From Pseudoalteromonas piscicida (GTDB lineage: Bacteria > Pseudomonadota > Gammaproteobacteria > Enterobacterales > Alteromonadaceae), in the NCBI RefSeq assembly GCF_002744175.1, contig NZ_NKHF01000056.1, forward strand, positions 28,174 through 92,173: DNA of 64,000 nucleotides, read 5' to 3'. Positions 25,461-37,500 of the stretch are shown here, piece by piece (positions within the stretch are counted from its first letter, which is position 1; the number at the start of each line of letters is the position of its first letter). The notes beneath the pieces were generated by a model that saw only the letters and a program-made list of their open reading frames with translations, was not told where the DNA came from and did no database searches. Position numbers and translations under genes: made by a program.

Positions 25461-28400
25461 ATGAAGCAAGCGCTATTGTGTTTTTTGATATTATTATTTT
25501 TTTGCTTCGTGGCTGCGCCCTGCCAAGCTCATAACTTTAGCCAATATACCTCACGTTTTTCCGTTGAAGAAGGCCTTAGCCAGTCTGCTATCACCGCCAT
25601 CACTCAAGATAAATATGGTTTCATCTGGATAGGTACACTTCAAGGGCTCAATCGCTACGACGGTAACCATATTATTAGTATTGCCGCGGATGCTGGTTTA
25701 GATGAGCATGAGATTGTCGGATTATTCAACATATCTGATAACGAGTTGCTTGTCTCTACCGGTACTGCTGGCTCCTACCTATTGAATATCAATGACTACA
25801 CTACCCAACAACTCTATAGAGGCAAGCATCTAGACAATAGCTCACGTTCTAGTCCCATCACAACAGCAGTTGCGCATCGAGAAAGCATTATTTTCTCTAT
25901 CGATAATTATCTATATACGCTTGATAAAGATACCTTAGAGTCGACACTACTGACACATTTTGAACAACAGCAGCATATTCGCTCCAGTATTGTCATTGGT
26001 AACTTAATTGTCGTCGGTACCACACAGGGGTTATTCACTTATTCTCTCGGTACAGGTCAAGTGGAGCGCATTAACTATACCAGTTCAGACTCAGAGTTAA
26101 GTCATGATGTTAAGCTACTAAAGCGAGATCCCGCATTGGGGCTACTAGTTGGGACTGTTGAAGGGCTGTTTGTTATTCCCGTCAGTAATCAATCCTTGAT
26201 AGCCTCAAAGAGCTATGAACTTGTGCCAGAGAAAAACATTTGGGGTCACCAAATCACCCCATATGGTGAGTTTATTGCCACAGAGCACGGCCTTTACGCC
26301 ATTGACAGAAAGCAAAAAACCAGCTCAAAAGTGCTGTCTTTGATAGAAGGGAGATACCACCTCACCAACCCTAGCATTACGCGCTTATATGCCGATCAAA
26401 ATCATAATTTATGGATGGGGACCTACAATGACGGTGCGTATCTATGGCCATCCAGCTCATTGCGCTTTAACACTTTATCAAGTAAGCAAGATAGATTTAC
26501 CAACAACAATATCTGGTCAATCGCGCCAACTGCTGATGGCTCAATTCTGCTGGGCACCGATAATGGTATTAATGAGTTTAGCCTCGCAAACAATGCTCTC
26601 ATCACCAGCTATTTACAAAATAAAGATCCAAAAGCCCTTTACGGTGCTGATGCCGTTTATTCGATAATGACCTCATCCTATTTTGATAACAACACCTATC
26701 TTATCCAAACCGCACAAGACACAGCATTGTTAAATACAACAACAAGAACAACACGCTCGATTCTCGAAGATCAAGATACCAAACAATTCACATACAGTTG
26801 GGGGATGGCTAAGTATTCAGAGCAATACTTTCCGTTTCTAAGCAACAAAGGAGCACACCTATTTGATGCGAAAAATAACACTGTCAGCACCTTAACGGGC
26901 CTCTCAAAGCAGCTAGATACCTCAAAAAGCTTTTTGTTCTTGCCGCCATTAGACAACAGTGAGGAGAATTACTGGATAAGTACTGAAACCAGCTTGTTAA
27001 ATTATCACGAGCCAAGCGATACACTCACTACCCTCTACCAAAGAGCAGACAGCCACTCTGTTTCTACCGTAAATAGTTGGGTTGAAGACAGTGCGGGAAC
27101 ACTTTGGTTGGCAACCTCAACCGAAGGATTGGTTGGAGTAAATAAGCAGACTTTCGCTGTAGAGCACAGAATAACGACTGAACACGGGTTAATGAGCAAT
27201 GCCGTATACAGCCTTTTAGTTGATAGAAATGGCATGATCTGGGGGAGTAGTCAAAGAGGATTGTTTAAATTTGATCCCATTGATAAAAGCCTCAAAACCT
27301 TTGGCACCAACCAAGGTATTCCCACCCTAGAGTTTAATGCAGGTGCTGCGGTCAAACTAGACTCAGGGCAACTAGCATTTGGCACCGTAAATGGCTCAAT
27401 TCGGTTTGATCCAGAGCAATTTGAAGAGTCAAAACTGCAACCTACTTCACTGCTTATTACCCAAATGGATGTACTCAGTAGAAATAAACGATACTTAGCC
27501 CCAGATGTTATCACTAAGGGGCTGGATTTCAATTTTGACGATATGGGGATTGAATTACAGTTTTCAGACTTTAATTTTAACGCCAATCATCCAACCCGGT
27601 ATCAAGCTACCTTAACCGGTCCGAGTAATCTTAACTTTACGACGCTCAAGCGAAATAAGTTATTTTTAAATCAGTTATTACCTGGCAAATACGAGCTCGA
27701 GATATTTCCACGCATACTCAGTAAGGAAAATCCGGCACATGCACTTAACCTGAGCTTTAGCGTGGCACACTCACCTTGGCGTTCTCCTCTGGCTATCGCT
27801 TTTTACAGTTTGAGTGTACTTGCTCTCCTTCTCTATATCGTTATTAAACATAAACAAAAGCAGCACCAGCTTGAAACCGCTTTAAAAGCAGTCACTCAAG
27901 CAGGAAAGCAAACTAAATTGGCGTTAAAATCAACCAAAAGCGGCGTCTGGTCAGCCAATTTAACCACTAGAAAGATAACTCAGCAGCGCGCAGAAGCCCT
28001 TGGATTTCAAAATGAAACCATGACTTTGCAAGAGCATTACAATGCCATTCACCCAGATGACCGAGCGCTGGTTGAACGGGCTTGGAAAAAATTTATTTCA
28101 AATCCAACCAAAGAGCAACTGTCGCTTTCATACCGACTACGTTGTAATGACGATAATTGGCATTGGTTTCATGACTTTGGGCAAGTCGCTGAATTTGACG
28201 CGCAAGGAAAAGCCACTGAATTACACGGTATCTATACCAATGTGACAACCCAAAAAGCGAATCAAATGCGCGCCAATATGTTGGGTGAAGCATTTAGCCA
28301 AGTAAACGACTGGATCTTAATTCTAGACCCTAGATTGCAACCTATCTCTGTGAACAGTAGTTTCTGTAAAGCCTTTCAACTGCAAGAAAGCGACGCGTTA

Positions 28401-29948
28401 ACCGCATTAACAACGGAACGATTTGTTAATGCAATAGGACAAAAGCGATTTCATGGCTTGATCGCTAAATTGAAATCCTTGGGCCCTAATCAATACTTAA
28501 GGCAAGAAGTGCAAGTGACTGATGGTTGGGATAAAGTTCACCCTGTACAATTAAGTATCAGCGCTGTTTCAAAGGATAATGTGACCCTACAGTACTTTGT
28601 TGTGGTGGTTACCGACCTCACCGAACAGAAAAAAGCAGAGAATGAGTTAAGGTATTTAGCCAACTTCGATGCCTTAACTGAGCTGCCAAATCGTAGTTTA
28701 ATGTTACAACACATAGAATTTGCCTTGTTTAACGCAAATAACACTCAACAAAGCTGCGCCTTACTATTTATTGATTTGGACAAATTCAAGCCTATCAATG
28801 ATGCGTACGGACACCATATTGGCGACAAGCTATTAATAGCCGTGACCAAGAGGATTCAGCAACAACTGAATAATAACTGTATTTTAGCGCGTCAAAGTGG
28901 TGATGAATTCCTTGTACTGATTAAGTCATTTCCAACGATAGAATACATTAGTGAAGTAGTCACTCGGTTAGTTAAACATATCCCAGAGCGGATCGAAATC
29001 GACGGCATCACCATGAGCGTTTCTGCCAGTATAGGGATTGCCGTTTACCCGTTTGACGCACCGGACTCCGAAGCGCTGATCCGAAATGCCGATATTGCCA
29101 TGATCCATGCCAAACAATCGGGACGTAATGCATTTAAGTTCTTTACTGAATCCATGAATGAAGAGGTGAGTAACAAGCTTAAATTAGAAACGGCGATGAA
29201 GACAGCGGTAAAGGACAGTGAATTTTTTAATCATTACCAGCCGATTATAAATACCACTACCGGGCAACTCGCAGGCGTCGAATTACTGATGCGCTGGCAG
29301 AAGAACGGCGAACTGATCCCACCAAGCGACTTTATTCCAATCGCTGAAGAAAGTGGTGTTATTGAAACCTTGACAGAACAGGCGCTCATTAGAGCATTGA
29401 CAGAGTTACGCCCACTGTTCAAACAAGCGCCTGATTTTTATCTGTCACTTAACCTCAGTGCAGTACATATTTTACGCTCTGACATTGCACACCAGTTTAC
29501 CGAGATACTTGCAGCTCATGGTCTCACCAATCGCAGTTTACGACTTGAGATAACTGAGTCGGTCTTTATGTCTGATCTTGCCAAAGCGCGGACAACCATC
29601 AATGAAATGAAACGCGCTAACTTTGTGTTACTCTTAGACGACTTTGGAACCGGCTTTTCTTCATTAACTTACCTCAATGAATTCCCGCTAGATATTATCA
29701 AGATCGACCAAGGATTTGTCCGAAATATGGGGGCAAAACCCGCTAACAAGTCTATTATTAGAACCATTTACCTCCTCGCCCAAAGCCTAAATATGAAATG
29801 CATCGCAGAGGGAGTTGAGACTGAATCTCAACTTAGCTATCTCCGTGAGGTAGGCTGTGAATACATGCAAGGTTACCACTTTGCAAAGCCCATGGCGATT
29901 GACGACCTATTAGCATTTTACGAACAGCACGAACGCTCTCAAGCATAA
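25461..29948 (+). CDS. Propeller-sensor GGDEF-EAL protein with PAS domains
   Basis: Of 1495 residues, residues 1-23 are a signal peptide. Repeats of two-component-regulator propeller type (DKYGFIWIGTLQGLNRYD and similar) fill about 30-680, then a Y_Y_Y-like domain, a membrane helix (~775-795), two PAS domains (~815-1055), GGDEF (~1060-1220) and EAL (~1235-1490). The GGDEF motif is SGDEF (1146-1150) and the EAL motif is ELL (1274-1276), while NLS, DDFGTG and AEGVET are intact. It should couple a periplasmic ligand to c-di-GMP turnover; phosphodiesterase activity looks more likely than cyclase. AAAGG precedes the ATG. Confidence 0.92.
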   Translation: MKQALLCFLILLFFCFVAAPCQAHNFSQYTSRFSVEEGLSQSAITAITQDKYGFIWIGTLQGLNRYDGNHIISIAADAGLDEHEIVGLFNISDNELLVSTGTAGSYLLNINDYTTQQLYRGKHLDNSSRSSPITTAVAHRESIIFSIDNYLYTLDKDTLESTLLTHFEQQQHIRSSIVIGNLIVVGTTQGLFTYSLGTGQVERINYTSSDSELSHDVKLLKRDPALGLLVGTVEGLFVIPVSNQSLIASKSYELVPEKNIWGHQITPYGEFIATEHGLYAIDRKQKTSSKVLSLIEGRYHLTNPSITRLYADQNHNLWMGTYNDGAYLWPSSSLRFNTLSSKQDRFTNNNIWSIAPTADGSILLGTDNGINEFSLANNALITSYLQNKDPKALYGADAVYSIMTSSYFDNNTYLIQTAQDTALLNTTTRTTRSILEDQDTKQFTYSWGMAKYSEQYFPFLSNKGAHLFDAKNNTVSTLTGLSKQLDTSKSFLFLPPLDNSEENYWISTETSLLNYHEPSDTLTTLYQRADSHSVSTVNSWVEDSAGTLWLATSTEGLVGVNKQTFAVEHRITTEHGLMSNAVYSLLVDRNGMIWGSSQRGLFKFDPIDKSLKTFGTNQGIPTLEFNAGAAVKLDSGQLAFGTVNGSIRFDPEQFEESKLQPTSLLITQMDVLSRNKRYLAPDVITKGLDFNFDDMGIELQFSDFNFNANHPTRYQATLTGPSNLNFTTLKRNKLFLNQLLPGKYELEIFPRILSKENPAHALNLSFSVAHSPWRSPLAIAFYSLSVLALLLYIVIKHKQKQHQLETALKAVTQAGKQTKLALKSTKSGVWSANLTTRKITQQRAEALGFQNETMTLQEHYNAIHPDDRALVERAWKKFISNPTKEQLSLSYRLRCNDDNWHWFHDFGQVAEFDAQGKATELHGIYTNVTTQKANQMRANMLGEAFSQVNDWILILDPRLQPISVNSSFCKAFQLQESDALTALTTERFVNAIGQKRFHGLIAKLKSLGPNQYLRQEVQVTDGWDKVHPVQLSISAVSKDNVTLQYFVVVVTDLTEQKKAENELRYLANFDALTELPNRSLMLQHIEFALFNANNTQQSCALLFIDLDKFKPINDAYGHHIGDKLLIAVTKRIQQQLNNNCILARQSGDEFLVLIKSFPTIEYISEVVTRLVKHIPERIEIDGITMSVSASIGIAVYPFDAPDSEALIRNADIAMIHAKQSGRNAFKFFTESMNEEVSNKLKLETAMKTAVKDSEFFNHYQPIINTTTGQLAGVELLMRWQKNGELIPPSDFIPIAEESGVIETLTEQALIRALTELRPLFKQAPDFYLSLNLSAVHILRSDIAHQFTEILAAHGLTNRSLRLEITESVFMSDLAKARTTINEMKRANFVLLLDDFGTGFSSLTYLNEFPLDIIKIDQGFVRNMGAKPANKSIIRTIYLLAQSLNMKCIAEGVETESQLSYLREVGCEYMQGYHFAKPMAIDDLLAFYEQHERSQA

Positions 29949-29978
29949 ATGCGATCGTCACTGATTCAAACTCGCTTT

Positions 29979-32744
29979 TTATTCACTGGCTTGCCACTGC
30001 GTAAGCTTTTGATAAAGTTCATTAACATCAATTGGCTTGGCAATAAAGTCATTCATACCAGCTTGAATACACTTTTGCTTGTCTTCTTCATAAGCATTCG
30101 CAGTGATTGCAATGATATAAGGAACACCATATAAACTGGGCTCATTTCTAATCGCTTGAGTGCAACTAAACCCATCCATGTTTGGCATCTGACAATCCAT
30201 TAAAATAAGCGGGTAATGCTTCGATTTGAGTGCCGCTAAAGCCTCAATGCCATCGTCTACCTTGTGTAGCTTGCAGGCGGTTTTTTCTAATAGTTTACCG
30301 ACAACCACTTGGTTAATCTTATTGTCTTCAACGAGCAGAACGTCAATATCGTTAAGAATTGGCGCTTCTACAGCATGCTGTTCTACTTCAAGCGCTTGAC
30401 CCTCTTTGGCTGGGATCTCAACATCAAATTGACTGCCAACGGCCAGTTCGCTGTGAACGCGAATATTGCCATTCATGGCTTCCACTAGCTTTTTCGTGAT
30501 GGTCAGTCCCAATCCTGTTCCACCAAACTTTCGTGTAGTTGACAAGTCAGCCTGAGTAAACTCATGAAAGAGCTGCGACTGTTGTTCCTTCGAAATACCA
30601 ACCCCCGTATCGATAACGCTGAATCTGAGTATTCCAGCTTGATACTGTACTGAGAATTCAATTTTACCTTTGAGCGTAAACTTGCCTGCATTGCTCAATA
30701 AATTATTAATTACCTGCGAAACTCGTAACTCATCTAGCTCCAATAATGTAGGCAAGTCCGCAGACTTTTTATAGCTAAACTCTACGCCATACTTAACGTT
30801 AGATGTTTTAAATATGCTTACTAAACTTTCTAATACTTCGTGTATATTCACTGCGCGGCGTTCAATTTTAAGCGCTCCCGCTTCAATCTTTGAGTAATCT
30901 AAAATATCGTTTAGTATGAGCATCAAGTTCTTTGCAGATTGACGTATAACGGCTAGTTGTTCGTTAATATCAACACTAATCTTCTCATCTCTGATGAGAT
31001 TATCTGCCATTCCAATAATGCCATTGAGAGGGGTTCTTATTTCGTGACTCATATTAGCCAAAAATCGACTCTTTGACTGGTTTGCCCTGTTTGCAGTCTC
31101 GACCGCTTTGGTTAACTCTTCGGTTTTTTCAGCTACCTGCTGCTCCAACTCACGATTAAAATCAGTGAGCTTTTGGTTGAGCCTTTCATTTTCCACCCTC
31201 GCCTGATTTTGCTTGGTAAAGCTCAACGTTAACTTAAAAGCCAGTTGATTAAATTGTTGCTGTAACTCGATAATTTCTAAAAAACTACTATCTGCAGTAG
31301 CTGAGTTTTCAATCAGTGTAGAAGGTTCATAGGCACGAATATCCCGACTTAGCGCAACAATGGGACGCACCAAAAGTTGCGTGAGCTGGCGAACAAATAT
31401 TGAACTCAATATAATGATAGCCAGGGCCAACAACAAAGCATCTAGCCAGGCTTCTGCGGCCACAAAGTTTAAGTACTTACGATCAAGTAAGGTTACTACA
31501 GACCAACCATATTTATCTGTTGTTGCAGTTTGTTTAAACAAAATCTGCCCTGTTGAGTCTGAAAATGTCGCCGAATCCTTATCGAATAACGCTTGCAGCA
31601 CTTCTGTGTTCGGCATATCCAACGTTTTAAATTCTGTACTCAACGAGCTAAAAACAACTCGTTTATTCTTATCCAGTACAATTAAATTTGCATCCTCAGC
31701 AAGAATTTTAGGAATAAAACGCTCGAATGAACCAAATATGAGTGACCCTTCAACGATACCTTTAAAGTCACTTTCGAGATAAACAGGCGCAGAAATCGCT
31801 ACTATAGGCGCTTCATCAAACCCCCTCCCCTGAAATATGCCAGACACATACCCGTTTGGATAAGATTCAGCTTGGAGAAAATAGTCTCGGTCGCTCACGT
31901 TCGCATTGCTGCCTTGCATTGTTGGCATAAAATGGCGAGGATACAAATGCGTTACGTTTGCTAGCGCGTCAGTGACAATAGCTGTACGGAAGTTAATGTG
32001 CGTTTTCAGCAACCTTTCAATAACATAGCCCTTGTCAATCCCCAAAGCGACGTCGTTCGCAGAGATCACAATGGCACGTCTATAAGCATCTAAATAGTCG
32101 TCTATTTGCATTATGATTGAGCTTGAAGCAGCATCTAGCTGAGTTTTTATCTCGGCTTCTATGCGTTGATAATAGTTATTGGTCAATACCACCGTCGTCA
32201 TTAACACCACCAACACGATCACCAAATTTACCGTGGCGTTTAAAATTTGGTTGAGGGGCATACCTTGCCATTTACTACGAGTAAAGAAAAAGCTCAATAA
32301 ATCTACCACAGCCAGACAAATACCAGCATTGATTAAGTACTTAGCAAGCGCGGTAAAAATGACGAGTAAGGGAAGCGATAGCGCAAAGTAGCCAAAGATG
32401 AACAATGCTGGTAACCCAAGCAAAATCCAATATGCTATGCCACGAACAAAAAAGGGCTTTGCAGAGCGTACGCAAACAAATTGCAGCCAGATTACTTCAA
32501 ATAAGAAAACCAATGATGGCCAACAATGACCCCATCGATACCAGATAAATGCTCCGCCTATGGCGACGGCGACCAGAGCGTAGCGCCAGCCACACAGCAG
32601 TAAAATAAATAAAACAAACAGTTGGCCGAAAAGAAATTCAGAGCTATCTAAAAACCATATGGGCAGTAAATTAGCCAGTCCACCTAGGATCCCCAGTATG
32701 AGTGTTGTTGTGATAGCTTGCTTTTGATTCAAGTGCGGCACCAA
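29979..32744 (-). CDS. Hybrid sensor histidine kinase with dCache-like sensor and receiver
   Basis: The 921-residue protein has a multi-helix N-terminal membrane block (~10-190), a periplasmic dCache-like sensor (~200-430), a helix and coiled coil (~430-580), HisKA with [14 protein letters not shown], HATPase ([24 protein letters not shown]) and a C-terminal receiver with phosphoacceptor in [13 protein letters not shown]. No Hpt domain is present, so an external phosphotransfer protein is needed. The start is GTG 32744, without a clear Shine-Dalgarno; a TTG three codons in is possible. It converges with the GGDEF/EAL gene 30 bp away. The signal is unknown. Confidence 0.9.
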   Translation of the reverse strand: MVPHLNQKQAITTTLILGILGGLANLLPIWFLDSSEFLFGQLFVLFILLLCGWRYALVAVAIGGAFIWYRWGHCWPSLVFLFEVIWLQFVCVRSAKPFFVRGIAYWILLGLPALFIFGYFALSLPLLVIFTALAKYLINAGICLAVVDLLSFFFTRSKWQGMPLNQILNATVNLVIVLVVLMTTVVLTNNYYQRIEAEIKTQLDAASSSIIMQIDDYLDAYRRAIVISANDVALGIDKGYVIERLLKTHINFRTAIVTDALANVTHLYPRHFMPTMQGSNANVSDRDYFLQAESYPNGYVSGIFQGRGFDEAPIVAISAPVYLESDFKGIVEGSLIFGSFERFIPKILAEDANLIVLDKNKRVVFSSLSTEFKTLDMPNTEVLQALFDKDSATFSDSTGQILFKQTATTDKYGWSVVTLLDRKYLNFVAAEAWLDALLLALAIIILSSIFVRQLTQLLVRPIVALSRDIRAYEPSTLIENSATADSSFLEIIELQQQFNQLAFKLTLSFTKQNQARVENERLNQKLTDFNRELEQQVAEKTEELTKAVETANRANQSKSRFLANMSHEIRTPLNGIIGMADNLIRDEKISVDINEQLAVIRQSAKNLMLILNDILDYSKIEAGALKIERRAVNIHEVLESLVSIFKTSNVKYGVEFSYKKSADLPTLLELDELRVSQVINNLLSNAGKFTLKGKIEFSVQYQAGILRFSVIDTGVGISKEQQSQLFHEFTQADLSTTRKFGGTGLGLTITKKLVEAMNGNIRVHSELAVGSQFDVEIPAKEGQALEVEQHAVEAPILNDIDVLLVEDNKINQVVVGKLLEKTACKLHKVDDGIEALAALKSKHYPLILMDCQMPNMDGFSCTQAIRNEPSLYGVPYIIAITANAYEEDKQKCIQAGMNDFIAKPIDVNELYQKLTQWQASE

Positions 32745-32775
32745 CTAATTGAATTGCTAGATAGATATAACAATA

Positions 32776-32813
32776 ATACCGATTGAATTAATTATCTAAT
32801 CTATTTCACTCAT
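32776..32813. repeat. Dispersed MITE-like element, copy E (partial)
   Basis: ATACCGATTGAATTAATTATCTAATC resembles the GATTAGAGAATGAATTCAATTGGTAT end of copy A. It lies directly at the 3' end of the CDF gene and ~30 bp upstream of the hybrid kinase start. Confidence 0.5.
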
Positions 32814-33703
32814 CAATGATGCGGGCAATCATGGCTCTCAATTTGTAGCACGCTGCTATGTACATTAAAGTCCTTTTTAAGTGCCTCCTCCACTTCTACG
32901 CGACAAGCTGAGTCGTGAGACTCAATTGTACAGTGATGCTTCAACACTATATGGGCACCAATCACGGTGGCACCATCCACTTTACTTATAGTGATGTTAT
33001 GAGCACTTTCTACGTGCTCTGTACTCACTATGGTGTTTTCCACGGCGCTCTCCGTTGGTAAAACTTCGGCAGGAGTCGCCAGCCCTTTGATACAGGCCAA
33101 AATAACTTTTACACCGGTGAAGAGTACAAAAACTGAAATAAGCATGCTTGAAAGGATATCCACCACCTCCCAACCAGTGAGGTGAATGATCACTCCAGCT
33201 ACAAATGTAGAAACCGTAGAGAGTAAATCAAAAAAGGAATGAAGGAACACAGCGTATACGTTAATACTGTCTTTACGCCCTTTATAAAGTACCCAAGCAG
33301 ACGCGCCATGAAAAAGAAATCCAATAGCCGCGATGATCGACATCAAATAGCTGTTGACTTCAAGTTCATGTCCACCAGCATGGTGTGAAAGCCGTTCGCT
33401 GCCCTCAAATAAAATAATAACAGCAATAGACAGGTACAAAATACCATTGATTAGACCGCCGGTATATTCTGCCCTTTTGTAGCCATCATTATAAGTATTG
33501 GCGAGATAAACCGCGACGCTAGAGGCTATTAATGCGATGAATAAAGAGCTGTTGTGTACAAACAAATGCCCAGCATCGGCAAGTACAGCGAGTGAGTTTG
33601 CATAGTAAGCACCAATAACTTGGATAACCATAAACGAGCAGGTGATAGCAAGCGCAATCAATAGCCTGCGACGAGAAGCTTGGTGCGTAGTAATATCTGT
33701 CAT
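32813..33703 (-). CDS. Cation diffusion facilitator with altered metal site
   Basis: This 296-residue protein has the six-helix CDF fold with a C-terminal domain ending HDCPHH. Helix 2 reads ADAGHLFVHNSS: H46 is normal but the usual Asp four residues later is His50. Helix 5 keeps H155-x3-D159 (FLHSFFDLL). The transport site would thus be three His and one Asp, similar to the change that affects metal choice in ZnT-type transporters. Zinc is the default guess for the substrate, but selectivity may differ. It is unlinked to the RND metal cluster and has a 14-bp palindrome 90 bp upstream. Confidence 0.9.
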   Translation of the reverse strand: MTDITTHQASRRRLLIALAITCSFMVIQVIGAYYANSLAVLADAGHLFVHNSSLFIALIASSVAVYLANTYNDGYKRAEYTGGLINGILYLSIAVIILFEGSERLSHHAGGHELEVNSYLMSIIAAIGFLFHGASAWVLYKGRKDSINVYAVFLHSFFDLLSTVSTFVAGVIIHLTGWEVVDILSSMLISVFVLFTGVKVILACIKGLATPAEVLPTESAVENTIVSTEHVESAHNITISKVDGATVIGAHIVLKHHCTIESHDSACRVEVEEALKKDFNVHSSVLQIESHDCPHH

Positions 33704-33792
33704 GAAAGGGGTCGAGTACCTATAAAATATAAAATGCTACGTAAGTTGTGCGCATAACCTGAACCTCTACGTGGCTCAAAATTGAATGTTAT

Positions 33793-33806
33793 CAATGTAT
33801 ACATTG
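33793..33806. promoter_or_regulatory. 14-bp palindrome upstream of the second CDF gene
   Basis: CAATGTATACATTG is a perfect palindrome, 90 bp before the CDF start. It is a candidate operator for a dimeric metal-responsive or other repressor; no regulator gene is adjacent. Confidence 0.4.
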
Positions 33807-33964
33807 CTACAAAAAACAGAATATTTTCTGCACAAACACATAAAAAGGTTGAATAAAAGAGTACGTAGCGATGATCTAACTTTGCTCTAAATAGCAATGA
33901 TATACAGTCTCAATTGTAACGCTTCAGCCAACGAATTGCACTAATAATTAAGAGACTTTTGTTA

Positions 33965-34459
33965 TTAAAGCACATTAGATTTTTCGAGTAGTCTTACAAT
34001 ATCCTCTGAGAGCCGTTTTAGTATATCACAGTCACCATCACTAAACTGTCGCGGCTCAAGGTCAATAATGCAAACCGTACCAATATTTAATCCTGATGAT
34101 GTTGTTAGTGGTGCGCCTGCATAAAACCGTATGTAAGGTGCGTGTTGTACCAAGGGGTTATCTCGAAAGCGAATATCGGTCGTCGCATTAGGCACCACAA
34201 ATACCTTGTCTTCTAAAATAGCATGGCCACAAAAAGAAATATCTCGGGGAGTTTGTTGCGCTTCTAAGCCAAAGCGCGACTTAAACCACTGCCTGTCTTT
34301 ATCAACAAGACTGATTAGCGCAATAGGTACATCGAAAACATGTGCAGTAAACTGCGTCAGCCTGTCCAAAGCATGCTCTGGCTCAGTATCAAGAACGCCA
34401 AGTTCTCTGAGCGCCTGTAGCCGACTATCTTCGTTTTCTGGTAGTTTTGGAGTCTTCAT
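33965..34459 (-). CDS. GAF-domain protein
   Basis: A ~164-residue soluble protein made of a single GAF domain with the common bacterial pattern DSRLQALRELGVLDTEPEHALDRLT, RQWFKSRFGL, ISFCGHAIL and GTVCIIDLEPRQF. Such stand-alone domains share this sequence with GAF modules found in front of GGDEF or kinase domains. Start ATG 34459 is preferred to GTG 34477. It is divergent from the kinase operon (55 bp between starts), suggesting shared regulation and a role as a ligand-sensing partner; the ligand is unknown. Confidence 0.85.
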   Translation of the reverse strand: MKTPKLPENEDSRLQALRELGVLDTEPEHALDRLTQFTAHVFDVPIALISLVDKDRQWFKSRFGLEAQQTPRDISFCGHAILEDKVFVVPNATTDIRFRDNPLVQHAPYIRFYAGAPLTTSSGLNIGTVCIIDLEPRQFSDGDCDILKRLSEDIVRLLEKSNVL

Positions 34460-34513
34460 TGCACACTTATTAGACACAGTCTGTTTTTCTACTATAGTTT
34501 GCTTTATGAGATA

Positions 34514-37500
34514 ATGCAGGTGTTGGCTGTGAGCACAAACATTAAAATACTTAGTCTAATTCTTCTTTCCCTCATCTGTTTAGGTGGGTTTTATTTAAAG
34601 ATAAATGAATTTAATCAAAACTGTGTTGCTCATGAGAGTCAAACACATTATTACGATAACCTGTCTGTATTGGATAAAGTATTTGGACTCGTCTTCAGCC
34701 TACAACGAGAAAGAGGCATGTCTACTGGGTTCAAATCTGAAGGAGAACATCAGACCCGGCTCAACGCCTATTACCAAGAAACAGACGAACTTATCTCATC
34801 TCTAGTTTCAAGCAAATTAAGTAGCTTAATTCACTTTAATCAAACTCACTTAACCATTAATGATGATATTCAATCACTTAGGAATGCAAATAAGCAAAAT
34901 ACATTAAACAACGAACAGCTCTTTCTGCGCTATACCATTTTAATCAATCAACTCATTGACGCGGTGCGGATAATACAAACAGAACAGTCTTTTATCCATG
35001 AGCTCGCAGGTAAACAGCACACCAACCAATATCAAAATATACATAGTTTAATCAGAGCCATAGAGCTTGGTGGTCGCCTTAGAGCAAAAGTCAGTAGATA
35101 CCTAACTGCAGAGCAAACTACGGTGAGATTTGCAGCGCTGCGCAGCGCGCTACAATATTATTCCACCCACATTGCTTTGTTAGAGGGCCTGAAAGCCAAT
35201 CCAAACACACTCCAACTCTTTCATTCGACGACGGCCTCTAGCGAATATACTTATTTTACTAAACAAATGGCACGCCTTGCTTTGGGAGTCGAAAGTGACC
35301 TGCCTCACTACGTTTGGTGGGATAATAGCACTGCCTATTTAAACTTATTAGCAACGGGGAGTCTCGACTTGCTAGAGTATATGAAAATGTCTGCGGCTAC
35401 CTCAATGCAAGCGTCTGAAGAACGCGCTCAGTGGTCTCTCATAGTGTCGCTTGTCATCGCTTTGCTCTATGTTGTGCTAGTGTGCATGTTGATCAGAACG
35501 ATTTCACGTTTAGCCGTATACAGAACGGCGCCAATTAGAACTCAAACCGCTCAATTAATTATTATTTTTTCATCAGTACTCGCGGTGTTGTTTGTTGAGC
35601 ACTTTGCCAGTCAAAAGCAGCTGCTTTATCTGTCGGAGCTGCAAACTTTGAGACAACTAAACCAGCAATCGATACAGCGTATCAACCATTTAAAGACACT
35701 TTGGTACAAGCCCCACATCAAAGCATTACGCCTAGCTAGCATAAATTCAACAATGCTTCAGCATTCTCAGGTACAGGTTGTCGATATCAACAATTGGGGT
35801 AACTCTCAGTACTTAAATAAATCACAAGTTGCGGATTTTTATACTCGTCATCAGCAGCGTTTAGCGCAAGGAGGTATTGTATTAGAAGTGCTAAAAAGTG
35901 ATAGTGGGCACCAAGTTTTAGTGATGGCAGGCCTTGGTCTATCTGCAAAAGGTCTCACTGAGACTCTATATTGGCATGAATCGCAACTTGATGTGCTACT
36001 TGGCAGTCTAAGCCTTGACTTAGGTAAACGCCTAGATAACGCCTCGGGTTTTTACACCCAACAAGAGCTCCAAGAGGCTGAATTTTCTAATAGCCAAACG
36101 GTGTTGAGCCAGATACTTATCGATAATGGACCTCTGCTAGATACCGTATTGAGTTCAACCGTATGGGACCAAGAACTGCAAATTGGCGCGTTCGCCTATT
36201 CAAATGAGGCATTCAATCAAGCGCTTTTTTACACCATAGAAGCAAAGTTTATTTGGCAAGTTGTATTACTCGTCACCTTTTGTTTATTAGGGTTGGCGGT
36301 CAGCTACCGAGCTCAACAAAAAGCAAGGTTAGAGAAGCAAGTTGCCAAAGATGCCATTCAAAAACGACAAATTTTACTCAATTCATCAGAGAAGCTCGCA
36401 GCCATTGGCAGTTTCGAAATGCCTGTAAAGCAATTTTATGCCCACGTATCAGAAGGCTTTAGAGTGCTATTCAATTTGTCTACAGAATTGGAGCACCACA
36501 ACCTTAAAAAGATAATACGGTTACTCAATGCCAACAATCGACAGACATTATATTCAAACCTTCGAGCGCTTGCTATTACTGACACTCGGGATTTTCAACT
36601 CACTGTAGAGCATGATGGCGAGTATCGGTATTTTAGTGTGGTGCTCAATCTCAAATATTACTCCAGTGAGAAAGCTCAATTTATTGTTGGTGTAGTGAAA
36701 GACGTAACCAGTCAAGTAAATGAAACTAACCGCCAACAGCGGATCCAAAAAGAGCTGGTTGCTGCAAGAAAAGAAGCGCTAGATAAAATGCATGAAGCGG
36801 AAGTTGAAAGGTCTTCTGCGCAGTATTTACTTAGAGTGCAAAAATCTACCGAAAAGTTACTCCAAGAAGCCATAGATTCGTTCCCAGCATTTATTTTACT
36901 CTTGGACGAACATCAGCATATTGCAATGATAAACCAGTTTAATGAGCACACTAAAAAAACCGAGCACAACGAATATCAATTTATGGGGAACAACGTAAAT
37001 AAGGGCTCAGAGATTACTGAGTTTATTCAGCGGTTACCCCTAGATGATGACTCCGAAATCTTGCTAATGCTTGAGCAAGCGAAAGTAAACTCTCAATTTC
37101 AGGCGCAAACAACATGTAAATATGCGCTCGATAAAGGCGTGTATTGGTTTAATGTATTAGTGAAAAACATCTCCACTGATTCAGGTCAATATACGTTAAT
37201 TTATCAAAATGACATTACCGCTAGCATTAATTCGTCTACAGAGCTTGAACAAGCACGGATCAGCGCCGAGCAAGCGAGCGAAGCCAAATCACGTTTTCTT
37301 GCGACCATGAGCCATGAAATCCGCACCCCAATGAATGGTGTGGTGGGTATGCTTGATATTCTTTCTCAATCTAATTTAGACCATGAGCAATCTCATCTAA
37401 CTAAAGTTGCAAAAAATTCGGCCTTGGTATTGCTCAGGATTATTAACGACATTTTAGATTTTTCAAAAATCGAAGCGGGTAAAATGCAGTTAGAATCAAC

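Noticed and set aside
33700..33897. 65-codon minus-strand ORF upstream of the second CDF gene
   Set aside because: No recognisable family, overlaps the CDF start region and a palindrome, and no ribosome-binding site; likely promoter DNA.
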